From positions 1-52,741 of the forward strand of contig JAHHGY010000022.1 in assembly GCA_019359635.1 (NCBI GenBank): a stretch of 52,741 nucleotides of DNA. The letters run 5' to 3'. The stretch comes from Chroococcus sp. CMT-3BRIN-NPC107 (GTDB lineage: Bacteria; Cyanobacteriota; Cyanobacteriia; Cyanobacteriales; Chroococcidiopsidaceae). A program made the translations under genes and the position numbers. Positions 28,857 to 37,733 of this stretch are shown here, piece after piece (position 1 is the stretch's first letter; every line of letters begins with the position of its first letter). The notes beneath the pieces are model-generated. The model searched no databases. It was given only the letters and a program-made list of their open reading frames with translations, and was not told where the DNA came from.

Positions 28857-29531
28857 CTAACTTTCTTCTTGTGATGCTACAGAATTTTCTTCTGAGGTTA
28901 TCACGGACTCTATAGGAGTGGCAACTTTCACCATTGCATGGCGCAAAATGCGATCGCCTAAAAAGTATCCGCGCACTAATTCCTCCAACACCGTACCTTC
29001 GGGTTCTTCACTGGGGGCGCGCATGACTGCCTCGTGAAGACTTGGATCGAAGGGTTTTCCTTCGGGACGCATCGGTGCGACTCCCAAGCGCTTGAGACTG
29101 TCTACCAGTTGCTTATAAACGCTTTGATAACTTTTGTGAATGCTCATTTCTGCTTCGGTTTGGGGTTTAAGCTGCGATCGCGCCCGCTCAAAATTATCGA
29201 CAATGGGCAGCAGTTCGGTAATTGTATTGCCTTTAATTTGCTGGTCTAATTCTTCTTTTTCTTTGAGAACTCGCTTGCGAAAATTATCAAAATCCGCCAC
29301 AATCCGCAAATATTGGCTGGTACGTTCTTCAACTTGAGTCTTTAACGATTCTATTTGTTGTTCTTTTTCCGCTAATAATTGCGTGAAATCGCCGTTACTT
29401 TCCATAGACGGGGAGGCGGTGTTTTCATTAAAGGCGGTAGGATCGCCAGATAAATTAGTATCGGTTCCTTGAGGATTTTCCTCGCTCTGGGCATCAAAGT
29501 TAGAATTCATTGTTTGTCTTGTTGTCTCCAT
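28857..29531 (-). CDS. grpE: Nucleotide exchange factor GrpE
   Basis: The exchange factor that releases ADP from DnaK, 224 residues. An acidic disordered N-terminus is followed by a long coiled coil ([43 protein letters not shown]) and the beta domain with [39 protein letters not shown]. The start at 29531 (METTRQT) could instead be the ATG at 29510. First gene of the minus-strand chaperone series, 92 bases before dnaK. I see no CIRCE (HrcA operator) upstream. Confidence 0.96.
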   Translation of the reverse strand: METTRQTMNSNFDAQSEENPQGTDTNLSGDPTAFNENTASPSMESNGDFTQLLAEKEQQIESLKTQVEERTSQYLRIVADFDNFRKRVLKEKEELDQQIKGNTITELLPIVDNFERARSQLKPQTEAEMSIHKSYQSVYKQLVDSLKRLGVAPMRPEGKPFDPSLHEAVMRAPSEEPEGTVLEELVRGYFLGDRILRHAMVKVATPIESVITSEENSVASQEES

Positions 29532-29987
29532 TGTTATTTGCGAGACCTGTTAGGCGATCGCTTTGTCGATCTTGTAAATTATTTTTTTCTTCGTCAACCA
29601 TTATGCACCAATCCTAGCTGCTCAAAACTGTGCTTCAAGAGGCATATTTAGTTTATCTAGGAGGATGCACTAATTAAACATCTAGCGATCGCCAAGTTTT
29701 AAGTCCTAAGTTGCTTGTCTAAAACATTTTGCTGCTACTTGCTAAAATTAGCAAGGTTTTTTAGCCATACCTTGCCTCCAACTTAACACTCAAGCTCGAT
29801 AAAGAAAATTTTTATTCTCCTGATTGCTTTTGCTATTTTCGGTAGCCCCAAGTAACTAAAAATTCTCTTCAAAGGTCGATAAAAATTAGTTGTTCGCAAC
29901 TTTTTAGCAATAAAATGCTTTTACGTAGCAACTCTAACCTAGGTTTTGGGCATACTCTATCTATAGCAACTTTTATCACAAATATTT
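29532..29987. promoter_or_regulatory. Divergent grpE/pilB intergenic region with overlapping stem-loops
   Basis: 456 bp without a gene. Two mutually exclusive hairpins share a segment: TTGCTAA 29739-29745 with TTAGCAA 29748-29754, and GCAAGGT 29751-29757 with ACCTTGC 29769-29775. Further on, AGTTG-TTCG-CAACT at 29888-29901 is followed by five T, a weak terminator-like hairpin ahead of pilB. Both divergent promoters must lie here. Assignment of regulatory function is inference. Confidence 0.4.
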
Positions 29988-31985
29988 ATGACTTACCCTT
30001 CATCCCAGCGACGGGCGCTAATTGTTAAAAATGACTTGTCTCCTTTTGGCAATAAGGTAATCGAAGCAGGTTATGCTAACCGCGAACAAGTGCATCAAGC
30101 CCTAACCGAAAGCCGTAAATCGGGAAAGTCTCTGACGGATGCTCTAGAATCGATTACTGGAAAACAACTCACCCCAGACTTAATTAGACACTACAAAAAA
30201 CAGCAACTATTTGAGCTAAAAATTCTTTACGGAGTTGAATTTCTCGATCCAGAAATTAGTGAAACTAGCACTACTGCCGCCGCCAACCTAATTAATACAT
30301 TAATTCCTATAGATGTTTGTCGTCGCTATCGGCTCATTCCTTTAGCCCAAAATGATACTCCACCGCCTTCGGTGTTAGTAGCTATGGTCGATCCCGACAA
30401 CCTAGATGCTCAAGATACTTTAAACCGAATTTTGCGCCCCAAAGGTCTGAGTCTCCAAAGGATGGTAATTGCTCAAGAAGATTTCCAGCAAATCCTCTCT
30501 AAATATTTAGATGAGCAAGTTGAAAAACAAAAACTCATAGACATCGAAAAGTCTGTTGATGTAAAGTCAGAATTAGAAAACCTTGACTTGCAAGAGGCAC
30601 CGGACGACCTAGACGCGGACTTAGGCGCGGCTTTGCAAGATGCGGCGGCGGCTCCAGTTATTGCCCTTGTAAACAAAATTTTAGTTAAAGCTCTCCAAGA
30701 AAAAGTTTCTGATATTCACATCGAACCTCAAGAAGATAATCTCCGCATCCGGTTCCGCAAAGATGGCGTATTGCGCCTAGCTTTTGAGCCGTTGCCTAAG
30801 CAAATTGTCGCCGCCGTTACCGCCCGCTTTAAAATTATTTCTGATTTAGATATTGCCGAACGCCGAATGCCTCAAGATGGCAGAATCCGGCGGATGTTTG
30901 AAGGGCGCAAAGTAGACTTTCGAGTTAGTACCTTACCTAGCCGCTACGGAGAAAAAGTCGTGCTGCGGATTTTAGATAACGCGTCAACTCAACTTGGTTT
31001 AGATAAATTAATTAGCGACCCCGTTAGCTTGCAAATTGTTAGAGATATGGCTAGTCGCCCCTTTGGCTTGTTGCTCGTTACGGGGCCCACTGGTTCGGGC
31101 AAATCGACTACTTTATACTCCGTCCTTGCCGAACGCAACGATCCGGGGGTAAATATTAGTACCGCCGAAGATCCAATTGAATACTCTTTACCAGGAATTA
31201 CTCAGGTGCAGGTAATTCGCGAAAAAGGCATGGATTTTGCTTCAATTTTGCGCTCGTTTTTGCGCCAAGATCCTGATGTAATATTAGTGGGCGAGACGCG
31301 GGATAGAGAGACAGCTAAAACGGCAATTGAAGCTGCTTTAACTGGACACTTAGTTTTAACGACACTCCACACCAACGATGCCGCCGGAGCCATTTCGCGT
31401 TTAGATGAAATGGGAGTAGAACCATTCATGGTGTCGGGTTCGCTGCTGGGAGTAGTGGCTCAACGTTTAGTACGGCGGGTTTGTTCTCAGTGCAAGATTG
31501 CCTACACGCCAACGGCTATAGAACTTGCAAGATTTGGTTTAACAAGTTCGTCTCAAGAAGTAGCAATTAGTCTTTACAAAGCCAATAGCTTACAACCAGA
31601 GCAGATCCAAAAAGCTCGAAGTGCGGGAGAACTTTGCTCAAACTGCAATGGAGTAGGTTACAAAGGACGTTGTGGCGTGTACGAGGTTATGCGGATCACC
31701 GAGCAGTTGCAAAATTTGATCACCGAAGGAGCGCCTACCGAAAGAATCAAAGAAGTAGCTGTAGAAGAAGGGATGGTTACTTTGTTAGCTTATAGCCTCA
31801 ACTTGGTACGAGAAGGAAGTACAACTCTAGAAGAAGTAGAACGAGTAACATTTACTGATTCTGGTTTAGAAGCAGAACTCAAAGCCAAGCGGAAAAGTTC
31901 TCTAGAATGCCGTATTTGTAATGCTCAATTAAAACAAGAGTGGCTAGATTGTCCTTACTGCATGACCTCTCGTTTTCAAGAATAA
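29988..31985 (+). CDS. pilB: Type IV pilus assembly ATPase PilB
   Basis: The hexameric secretion-type ATPase that powers pilus extension, needed for motility and natural transformation; 665 residues, at the cytoplasmic face. An MshEN/GspE N-terminal domain (about 20-170) is followed by VSDIHIEPQEDNLRIRFRKDGV (start of the ATPase N2 domain), Walker A GPTGSGKSTTLYSVL, Asp box, Walker B DPDVILVGETRDRETA, His box TTLHTNDA, and a tetracysteine zinc site (CSQC near 497 and CSNCNGVGYKGRCG near 555). The extreme C-terminus adds a second Cys pair set (CRICNAQ, CPYC), a feature I associate with cyanobacterial PilB. First gene of pilB-pilT-pilC. Confidence 0.96.
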   Translation: MTYPSSQRRALIVKNDLSPFGNKVIEAGYANREQVHQALTESRKSGKSLTDALESITGKQLTPDLIRHYKKQQLFELKILYGVEFLDPEISETSTTAAANLINTLIPIDVCRRYRLIPLAQNDTPPPSVLVAMVDPDNLDAQDTLNRILRPKGLSLQRMVIAQEDFQQILSKYLDEQVEKQKLIDIEKSVDVKSELENLDLQEAPDDLDADLGAALQDAAAAPVIALVNKILVKALQEKVSDIHIEPQEDNLRIRFRKDGVLRLAFEPLPKQIVAAVTARFKIISDLDIAERRMPQDGRIRRMFEGRKVDFRVSTLPSRYGEKVVLRILDNASTQLGLDKLISDPVSLQIVRDMASRPFGLLLVTGPTGSGKSTTLYSVLAERNDPGVNISTAEDPIEYSLPGITQVQVIREKGMDFASILRSFLRQDPDVILVGETRDRETAKTAIEAALTGHLVLTTLHTNDAAGAISRLDEMGVEPFMVSGSLLGVVAQRLVRRVCSQCKIAYTPTAIELARFGLTSSSQEVAISLYKANSLQPEQIQKARSAGELCSNCNGVGYKGRCGVYEVMRITEQLQNLITEGAPTERIKEVAVEEGMVTLLAYSLNLVREGSTTLEEVERVTFTDSGLEAELKAKRKSSLECRICNAQLKQEWLDCPYCMTSRFQE

Positions 31986-32068
31986 ATAGTTGCAGTTTTG
32001 TTTTGGGCTAAAAAAAGGCGACCGCAATTTCTGAAGATAATTATATTTAATTCAAACAGGAGAAAAAC

Positions 32069-33199
32069 ATGGAATACATGATTGAAGACTTAATGGAGCA
32101 AGTAGTAGAAAGCGGTGGCTCTGACTTGCATCTATCGGCGGGTTTACCTCCCTACATTCGTGTCAGTGGCAAATTAACGCCCACAGAACACGAACCGTTG
32201 ACCCCAGAACAATGTCAACGCTTGATATTTAGTATGCTTAACAATACCCAACGCAAAAACTTAGAGCAAAACTGGGAACTTGATTGCTCTTACGGTGTGA
32301 AAGGATTAGCACGCTTCCGGGTCAATGTATACAAAGAACGCGGTTCCTACGCGGCTTGTCTGCGAGCGTTGTCTTCCAAAATTCCGGCGATGGAATTGTT
32401 AAATTTGCCCAATATCGTCCGAGAAATTTCTGAAAAACCTAGAGGACTTGTATTAGTGACGGGTCCCACTGGATCGGGCAAAACTACAACTCTAGCTTCA
32501 ATGATCAATAACATCAATATCACTCGCGCCGAGCATATTTTGACCGTTGAAGATCCGATCGAATTTATCTACGAGCCAGTTAAAAGTTTGATTCACCAAC
32601 GGCAAGTAGGAGAAGACAGCAAAAGCTTTGCTAACGCTCTAAGAGCAGCTTTGCGCGAAGATCCAGACGTAATTTTAGTCGGAGAGATGCGCGACTTAGA
32701 AACTATCCAATTAGCAATTTCTGCTGCCGAAACTGGTCACTTGGTATTTGGAACCTTGCACACGAGTTCCGCCGCGCAAACCGTCGACCGGATGGTGGAT
32801 GTTTTTCCCCCCGAACAACAACAACAGATTCGCGTTCAGCTATCTAACTCTTTAATTGCGGTATTTAGTCAAACGTTAGTATCCAAGAAAAAGCCCAAAC
32901 CAAATGAATTTGGACGCATAATGGCCCAAGAAATTATGATTGTTACTCCAGCTATTTCTAACTTAATTCGCGAAGGCAAAACGGCACAAATTTACTCAGC
33001 AATTCAAACCGGGGGTAAGCTAGGGATGCAAACTTTAGAGAAAGTATTATCAGACTTGTACAAAGCTGGCACTATTTCTTTTGAAGCGGCAATGTCTAAA
33101 ACTTCTAAAGTTGATGAGTTGCAGCGTTTGATTGGCGGAACTCCAGGAAGTGCCGCACCAGGAGCAAAACCAGGAATGGCGGGTATGCAAGCTCGTTAG
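32069..33199 (+). CDS. pilT: Type IV pilus retraction ATPase PilT
   Basis: The ATPase that drives pilus retraction and twitching motility; 376 residues. Motifs: SGGSDLHLSAGLPPYIRVSG, Walker A TGPTGSGKTTTLASM, Walker B DPDVILVGEMRDLETI, His box GTLHTSSAAQTVDRMVDVF, and the AIRNLIREGK-type motif present as ISNLIREGKTAQIYSAIQTG. A Gly/Pro/Ala-rich C-tail follows. AGGAG at 32058-32062 precedes the ATG by six bases. It lies 83 bases after pilB. Confidence 0.97.
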   Translation: MEYMIEDLMEQVVESGGSDLHLSAGLPPYIRVSGKLTPTEHEPLTPEQCQRLIFSMLNNTQRKNLEQNWELDCSYGVKGLARFRVNVYKERGSYAACLRALSSKIPAMELLNLPNIVREISEKPRGLVLVTGPTGSGKTTTLASMINNINITRAEHILTVEDPIEFIYEPVKSLIHQRQVGEDSKSFANALRAALREDPDVILVGEMRDLETIQLAISAAETGHLVFGTLHTSSAAQTVDRMVDVFPPEQQQQIRVQLSNSLIAVFSQTLVSKKKPKPNEFGRIMAQEIMIVTPAISNLIREGKTAQIYSAIQTGGKLGMQTLEKVLSDLYKAGTISFEAAMSKTSKVDELQRLIGGTPGSAAPGAKPGMAGMQAR

Positions 33200-33264
33200 T
33201 TTGTTCTTGAGACGCGATCGCGTCTTTTTAAGCTTGTCAATTTATATATTATTTGGAGACTGCT

Positions 33265-34494
33265 ATGCCTACCTACGTCGCCCGCGTTCGAGATTCTAAA
33301 GGGAATGCGAGAAAAGAAAAAATTGTGGCAGCTTCCCCATTTATAGCCCGTTCTAGCTTGCGAGAAAGAGGTTTTGTAATTCAAGACTTAAAGCAAGCTC
33401 AGGAATTTAAAATAAGTGGCAATTTAGACCTTAGTCAATTTCAAACTGCTTTAGCAAAAGTTTCTGTTAAGGATAAAGCCGTTTTCTCGCGTCAGTTTGC
33501 GGTGTTGACTAATGCGGGAGTTGCGATCGTTCGGAGTCTTGGCGTACTAGCAGAGCAAGCTCCTAACCCAAAACTAAAAAAAGCTTTAATTGAAATTAGC
33601 GAAGATGTACAACAGGGCGTAAATCTTTCGGATGCAATGCGAAAGCACCCTCAATGTTTTGATAATTTGTACGTCAGTATGGTGCAAGCGGGAGAGGTTG
33701 GCGGTGTACTAGACGAAGTAATGAATCGTTTATCTAAATTGTTAGAAGACGTTGCTAGACTACAAAATCAAATTAAATCAGCTTTAACTTATCCCGTTGC
33801 TGTTGGAGTTTTAGCCTTGCTTATTTTCTTGGGCATGACTATATTTTTGATTCCAATTTTTGCTAATATTTTCAAGCAACTAGGTGTAGAATTGCCGCCC
33901 CTAACGCAATTTATGCTTGACGTTAGCGGAGTAATTACAAGTTGGAGAGCGCTGATTCCGTTTGCTATATTTGTTGGTGGTAGTTTCTTTCTAAGGCAAT
34001 ACTACCGAACTCGGCTAGGTCGAGAAACTATCGATCGCCTGTCTTTAAAAGTACCTTTATTTGGCGACCTGATTCAAAAGTCTTCGGTAGCTCGTTTTAG
34101 CAGAACTTTTGGCGCTTTAACTCGTTCTGGCGTACCGATTTTGACAGCGTTAGAAATTGTCCGCGATACAGCGGGAAATCAAGTCATTGCCAATGCTTTG
34201 GATGCTTCAAGGTTAGAGATTCAACAAGGTGGCATGATTAGTTTGGCTTTGAAAAAAGATGCCGTTTTTCCAACTATGGCAATTCAGATGATTAGTATTG
34301 GTGAAGAAACTGGGGAATTAGACCAAATGCTGATGAAAGTTGCAGATTTTTATGAAGATGAGGTAGAACAAGCGGTAAAAGCGCTCACCAGCATCATTGA
34401 ACCAATTATGATTGTGGTTTTGGGTGGAATGGTAGGGATAATTTTACTATCAATGTACTTACCAATGTTTAAGGTGTTTGAAACATTGGGTTAG
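33265..34494 (+). CDS. pilC: Type IV pilus inner-membrane platform protein PilC
   Basis: The polytopic platform protein on which PilB and PilT act; 409 residues from ATG 33265 (MPTYVARVRD), which has GGAG six bases upstream. Two repeated T2SSF domains are visible: FSRQFAVLTNAGVAIVRSL...MVQAGEVGGVLDEVM and FSRTFGALTRSGVPILTAL...MISIGEETGELDQML. Three membrane spans: YPVAVGVLALLIFLGMTIFL, a middle span near IPFAIFVGGSFF, and the C-terminal IEPIMIVVLGGMVGIILLSMY. The frame is open back to a TTG at 33253, which is less likely. Operon with pilB and pilT. Confidence 0.96.
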   Translation: MPTYVARVRDSKGNARKEKIVAASPFIARSSLRERGFVIQDLKQAQEFKISGNLDLSQFQTALAKVSVKDKAVFSRQFAVLTNAGVAIVRSLGVLAEQAPNPKLKKALIEISEDVQQGVNLSDAMRKHPQCFDNLYVSMVQAGEVGGVLDEVMNRLSKLLEDVARLQNQIKSALTYPVAVGVLALLIFLGMTIFLIPIFANIFKQLGVELPPLTQFMLDVSGVITSWRALIPFAIFVGGSFFLRQYYRTRLGRETIDRLSLKVPLFGDLIQKSSVARFSRTFGALTRSGVPILTALEIVRDTAGNQVIANALDASRLEIQQGGMISLALKKDAVFPTMAIQMISIGEETGELDQMLMKVADFYEDEVEQAVKALTSIIEPIMIVVLGGMVGIILLSMYLPMFKVFETLG

Positions 34495-34644
34495 GGCAAG
34501 CAAAGTTTGTAGGGGTAGTAGAATAATCAACCTAGAATTTTTACTCTAATTCCCCTGCAACTTACCCTAACTAAATTATTTTTTTTAAAAGCCATAAAGT
34601 TTTAATAATTGAACTGCCAAAAATAAAAATAAAGAATTTGATCT

Positions 34645-35205
34645 ATGACGAGTAAAAAATCTGACTACGAACAGTTATTGGCAGAGTATAGCAATCCATT
34701 ATCTGCGATCGCCCTGCTCAAGCAATATCGTCCTTATTTAGAGGCAATTCCTAGTCTCCGTCGCGCTGAAGAAAGTTTAATTACTATTCCTTTGCCAATT
34801 GTACGCTTGCGCCAACCTGCTTCTAGCTTTTCCGAAAAAACTACAGAAACTAGAATGCTACCTTGCGAACTGGCAATATTGATGTGCGACCCGGAGTGGA
34901 AAATCAAGACTGGGATAGAGCTTTTTATCTTTATTCACCGTCCCGATGAAGACTTTTCCGATTTACTCCGGCGCTGGCGACAAATTCAAGTTTGGTTAGA
35001 TAAGGATTACGAATGGGTAATGCCTCCTCGTCACAAACATATTTTTAGTGAAGGAGCTATTGCTATTCATCCATTGTTTGTTGTCTTTCCAGAAACTCCT
35101 GAAAGAATAAAGAAAGGTTTACTTGGTGCGAATTTACCCTTCGTACCTCAAGTAGTTGCGGCGGATGATGAAGAAATAGCAGAGTTGTCTAGAGAAAATG
35201 TTTAG
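34645..35205 (+). CDS. Unknown conserved-looking protein downstream of pilC
   Basis: No family recognised. A 186-residue soluble protein: an N-terminal helical part (DYEQLLAEYSNPLSAIALLKQYRPYLEAIPSLRRAEESL), then an alpha/beta region with MLPCELAILMCDPEW, IELFIFIHRPDEDFSDLLRRWRQIQVWLDKDYEW, and AIAIHPLFVVFPETPERIKKG. There is no signal peptide or transmembrane helix. It starts 150 bases after pilC on the same strand, so it may be an accessory of the pilus operon or independent. Codon use and HIP1 content match the neighbours. A palindrome after its stop separates it from the convergent oxidoreductase gene. Confidence 0.7.
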   Translation: MTSKKSDYEQLLAEYSNPLSAIALLKQYRPYLEAIPSLRRAEESLITIPLPIVRLRQPASSFSEKTTETRMLPCELAILMCDPEWKIKTGIELFIFIHRPDEDFSDLLRRWRQIQVWLDKDYEWVMPPRHKHIFSEGAIAIHPLFVVFPETPERIKKGLLGANLPFVPQVVAADDEEIAELSRENV

Positions 35206-35220
35206 GAGAATGTGGTAGAA

Positions 35221-35241
35221 AGACGTTTCGGTGAAACGTCT
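35221..35241. repeat. Palindromic repeat between convergent genes (copy 1)
   Basis: AGACGTTTC at 35221-35229 pairs exactly with 35233-35241 around GGT. The context, GTAG-A-AGACGTTTC...GAAACGTCT-A-TACAAT, resembles the element at 49993-50019. It lies 15 bases after one gene and 10 bases before the end of the convergent one, so it may act as a bidirectional terminator. Confidence 0.6.
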
Positions 35242-35250
35242 ATACAATAT

Positions 35251-36276
35251 TTATTTCACAAACTGGGGCATAATTTGGGCCGCCGTGAATAATCCGTAAA
35301 TACTCCGGCGTTGCAATTCGATTCCGGCTTTGAGATAACCAAAGGCAGTACCACAAACGTTTGCTGCCATACTGGTTTCATCGCCTAGAGTAAAGGTATG
35401 AGTAGAAATTCTGCCTTCAAAGGTTCTCCCTGTTACCTGAACATTGGTGCTGATGGGTTTAGTAGGGTTGCGAGTATCGACTACTCCACCAACAGTAACG
35501 CGATCGCGATCGCATATTCCCGCTAATTCCAACATGACATCATCGGCGTGTTCCATATTTTCTAAAGTTAATACGCCATTAGTCTCATCTAGCAAGGCTT
35601 CTACTTGTGCGTCGGTCATTGCTCTTGCTCTTTCGACGCTGTAGCCTGGTAAGTGAGCAATATCTTCCCTAATAGTTGCTCTGTAGGCTTCCCAGTTGGC
35701 GATTCCTACCCCAAAGGTGATTTTGACACTGTGAATTTCGGCGTAGCTTTGAGAAGCTAAGACGGCGGCGGCGGTTAGCAATCCGGGGGTTGCGCCACAG
35801 CCTGTTAAATAGGTAATTTTGGCGGCTTGGAAGTCTGATTTTAATGTTAATAGTTGCTCTACAGCGCTCGTGCGTTTAATTGCGTCTACTAATACTCCTT
35901 GCCAATGCGATCGCATAAACATTTGCGCTACAGACGCTATAAATGTATTAGGTAAGTTGGGTAAGGCTAAAAAATAACCATCAACTTCGGAGCAATCGAT
36001 CAATTCTTGAATACTTTGACTACTTAGCGTACCACCTGCCTCTAAATATCCTACCGAGCCTTGAGACGCATAGGCACTAATACATTTATCTACATTTAGT
36101 CCTTGGGAAGCGTAAGCATAGCCTTTGAGATCGGCTACTGCTACTAGGATCATCTCGCTTTTGGGAGCAATTAATTTAGCCGCAGCTTGCCCTAATCCAC
36201 CAAAACCCAATACTCCTACGCGCATTGGAGTAGAAGTAATACTTTTAATATCGGCACTCATGCCTGTTACCCACAC
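35251..36276 (-). CDS. Rossmann-fold oxidoreductase (saccharopine dehydrogenase-like)
   Basis: A 341-residue NAD(P)-binding protein. The start [19 protein letters not shown] (near residue 17) is a classic GxGxxG dinucleotide fold. A catalytic-type domain follows with [20 protein letters not shown] and a long conserved C-terminal part ([33 protein letters not shown]). I recall cyanobacterial homologues labelled 'saccharopine dehydrogenase-like', but the substrate is unproven. The start at 36276 ([11 protein letters not shown]) may be replaced by the ATG at 36261 (MSADIK). Convergent with the unknown gene after pilC. Confidence 0.75.
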   Translation of the reverse strand: MWVTGMSADIKSITSTPMRVGVLGFGGLGQAAAKLIAPKSEMILVAVADLKGYAYASQGLNVDKCISAYASQGSVGYLEAGGTLSSQSIQELIDCSEVDGYFLALPNLPNTFIASVAQMFMRSHWQGVLVDAIKRTSAVEQLLTLKSDFQAAKITYLTGCGATPGLLTAAAVLASQSYAEIHSVKITFGVGIANWEAYRATIREDIAHLPGYSVERARAMTDAQVEALLDETNGVLTLENMEHADDVMLELAGICDRDRVTVGGVVDTRNPTKPISTNVQVTGRTFEGRISTHTFTLGDETSMAANVCGTAFGYLKAGIELQRRSIYGLFTAAQIMPQFVK

Positions 36277-36605
36277 TCAACGAATTTTAATTATCGTAAA
36301 CTTTTGCCGCTTTATTTTGCCCCTTTACTAGCAAAAATTCCTTTATTTGTAACGTTAGGAAGCGATCGCACTCTTTGTAAAGTTTTGTGTCTCTCTTGAC
36401 GGCAGCCTATAGTTAAGGGAAACTTACAAATAACTGATGCAACTACTCATTTACTTATAAGTTTTGTTAACTTATAATTCTCTATAATTCGATAGATGAA
36501 AATTTAAGTTAAAAACTGACACATTGGTTGTAAGCAAATTTACTCAAGTTATGTAAATTTTTAGTGCAGTTAGCTAATTCTATGCTGTAGGAAATTCAAC
36601 GATAT
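36277..36605. promoter_or_regulatory. Divergent intergenic region with a 9-bp inverted repeat
   Basis: 329 bp of AT-rich DNA before the DUF2997-ycf35-ferredoxin genes. TTATAAGTT at 36455-36463 pairs with AACTTATAA at 36469-36477 (5-bp spacer) and overlaps TATAAT-like hexamers, so it could be an operator on a promoter. One HIP1 octamer is present. No gene is visible. Confidence 0.35.
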
Positions 36606-36815
36606 ATGGAAACGTTAGAATTTGTTATTTATCCAGACGGTAGAGTGCTTGAAACAGTTACCGGAATCATTGGCGCTTCTTGTGCGGAAGTTACCGCAGC
36701 CATTGAAGCTCAGTTAGGTACTGTAGTTAACACTGAACAAAGTTCAGAGTTTTTTGCCGCTCAAGTTTATCAAAATAATATTACTACAACTCAAAATGCT
36801 TTGAGCCAGTGGTAA
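36606..36815 (+). CDS. DUF2997 family protein
   Basis: A 69-residue soluble protein. The text EFVIYPDGRVLETVTGIIGASCAEVTAAIEAQLGTVV matches DUF2997, a small beta-alpha-beta family of unknown role. One cysteine lies in GASC. It is the first gene of a three-gene unit with ycf35 (46 bases later) and a ferredoxin gene, an order I recall from other cyanobacteria. Confidence 0.85.
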   Translation: METLEFVIYPDGRVLETVTGIIGASCAEVTAAIEAQLGTVVNTEQSSEFFAAQVYQNNITTTQNALSQW

Positions 36816-36861
36816 GTCATATTTTTTTATTTAGTTTTAGACTCCTTCACACCCAAACACC

Positions 36862-37248
36862 ATGTCACATTTTAGCCAAATCAAAACTCAAATCCGCAAT
36901 TTAACTTCCTTGCAAGCTGCTCTTACCGATTTAGGAATTAAGTGGAAAGCAGAACCTGAAGCAGTACGCGGTTATCGGGGACAAAGCCGGAAAGCGGCGA
37001 TCGCAATTGTTCAAGAAAACGGCTACGATGTTGGATTTAGCTGGAATGGTAAAGAGTATGAATTAGTAGCAGATTTGCAATATTGGCAACAACCTTTATC
37101 CGTTGAGGGTTTCTTACGCCAAGTAACTCAGCGTTATGCTTACCGTACTGTTGTCAATGAGACAGCAAAACAAGGCTTCCAAATTTCCGAACAACAGCAA
37201 AATACCGATGGTTCAATTCGCCTCCTAGTACAGCGTTGGAGTAACTAA
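36862..37248 (+). CDS. ycf35: Ycf35 / DUF1257 family protein
   Basis: A 128-residue protein also encoded by red-lineage plastids. Landmarks: start MSHFSQIKTQIRNLTSLQAALTDLG, central KAAIAIVQENGYDVGFSWNGKEYELVADLQYW, and end VNETAKQGFQISEQQQNTDGSIRLLVQRW. The biochemical role is unknown. Its stop overlaps the ferredoxin start (TAATG), which implies translational coupling and a joint function. Confidence 0.9.
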   Translation: MSHFSQIKTQIRNLTSLQAALTDLGIKWKAEPEAVRGYRGQSRKAAIAIVQENGYDVGFSWNGKEYELVADLQYWQQPLSVEGFLRQVTQRYAYRTVVNETAKQGFQISEQQQNTDGSIRLLVQRWSN

Positions 37249-37697
37249 TGGCTGAAGATGGACAAGCGCGCTCAAAATTAGAACCAGAATTAGGGGGAAT
37301 TTTTCGAGACAACCCCGATCGTTCTGGTAAAGAGCCAGAATTGGGGGGTATAGTCCGGCAAAATGGCGTATATGTAGATGAAGTAATCTGTATTGGTTGC
37401 AAGCATTGCGCCCATGTAGCCCGTAATACTTTTTATATTGAGCCAGATTATGGGCGATCGCGGGTAATTCGTCAAGATGGCGACTCGGAAGAATTAATCC
37501 AAGAAGCTATAGAAACTTGTCCGGTTGATTGTATCCACTGGTTGGATTACACAGAAGTCAAAAAACGCGAAGAAGAACGCCAATACCAGGCAATTCCGCT
37601 TATTGGATATCCCGTAGATGAAGCAGTAGTTGCAGCACATAGGCGGCGCAACAAGCAGCAAAAATTAGCTCGGAAAAAAGGAAAATATTAAAGCATA
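37128..37697 (+). other. Superseded entry; see the terminator at 37697-37728
   Basis: The end coordinate of this entry is not meaningful. The hairpin concerned is described in full in the next entry. Confidence 0.01.
37248..37691 (+). CDS. Ferredoxin with a [4Fe-4S]-type motif
   Basis: A 147-residue soluble electron carrier. The cluster motif is DEVICIGCKHCAHVARNTF followed about 50 residues later by ETCPVDCIHWLDY, enough for one [4Fe-4S] cluster (C-x2-C-x2-C...C-P). The N-terminus has a duplicated EPELGGI motif (EPELGGIFRDNPDRSG and EPELGGIVRQNG), and the C-terminus is a basic, helical tail (AHRRRNKQQKLARKKGKY). Both extensions are unusual for simple ferredoxins and may dock partners. Translation is coupled to ycf35 by the TAATG overlap. 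A bidirectional terminator follows. Confidence 0.9.
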   Translation: MAEDGQARSKLEPELGGIFRDNPDRSGKEPELGGIVRQNGVYVDEVICIGCKHCAHVARNTFYIEPDYGRSRVIRQDGDSEELIQEAIETCPVDCIHWLDYTEVKKREEERQYQAIPLIGYPVDEAVVAAHRRRNKQQKLARKKGKY

Positions 37698-37728
37698 AAA
37701 AGCGGTTGTTGACTACAGCCGCTTTTTT
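37697..37728. terminator. Bidirectional intrinsic terminator
   Basis: A 13-bp stem with one G-T pair: AAAAAGCGGTTGT at 37697-37709 and ACAGCCGCTTTTT at 37715-37727, with a 5-nt loop, ending in six T on the plus strand and A-rich on the other side. It serves both the ferredoxin operon and the convergent membrane-protein gene that ends at 37734. Confidence 0.85.
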
Positions 37729-37733
37729 AATAA

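Noticed and set aside
29532..29600. CIRCE operator upstream of grpE
   Set aside because: No TTAGCACTC-N9-GAGTGCTAA or close variant was found in the upstream region.
37697..37728. A first entry for this terminator carries a reversed end coordinate (37128)
   Set aside because: The coordinate is an error; the following entry at 37697-37728 is the valid one.
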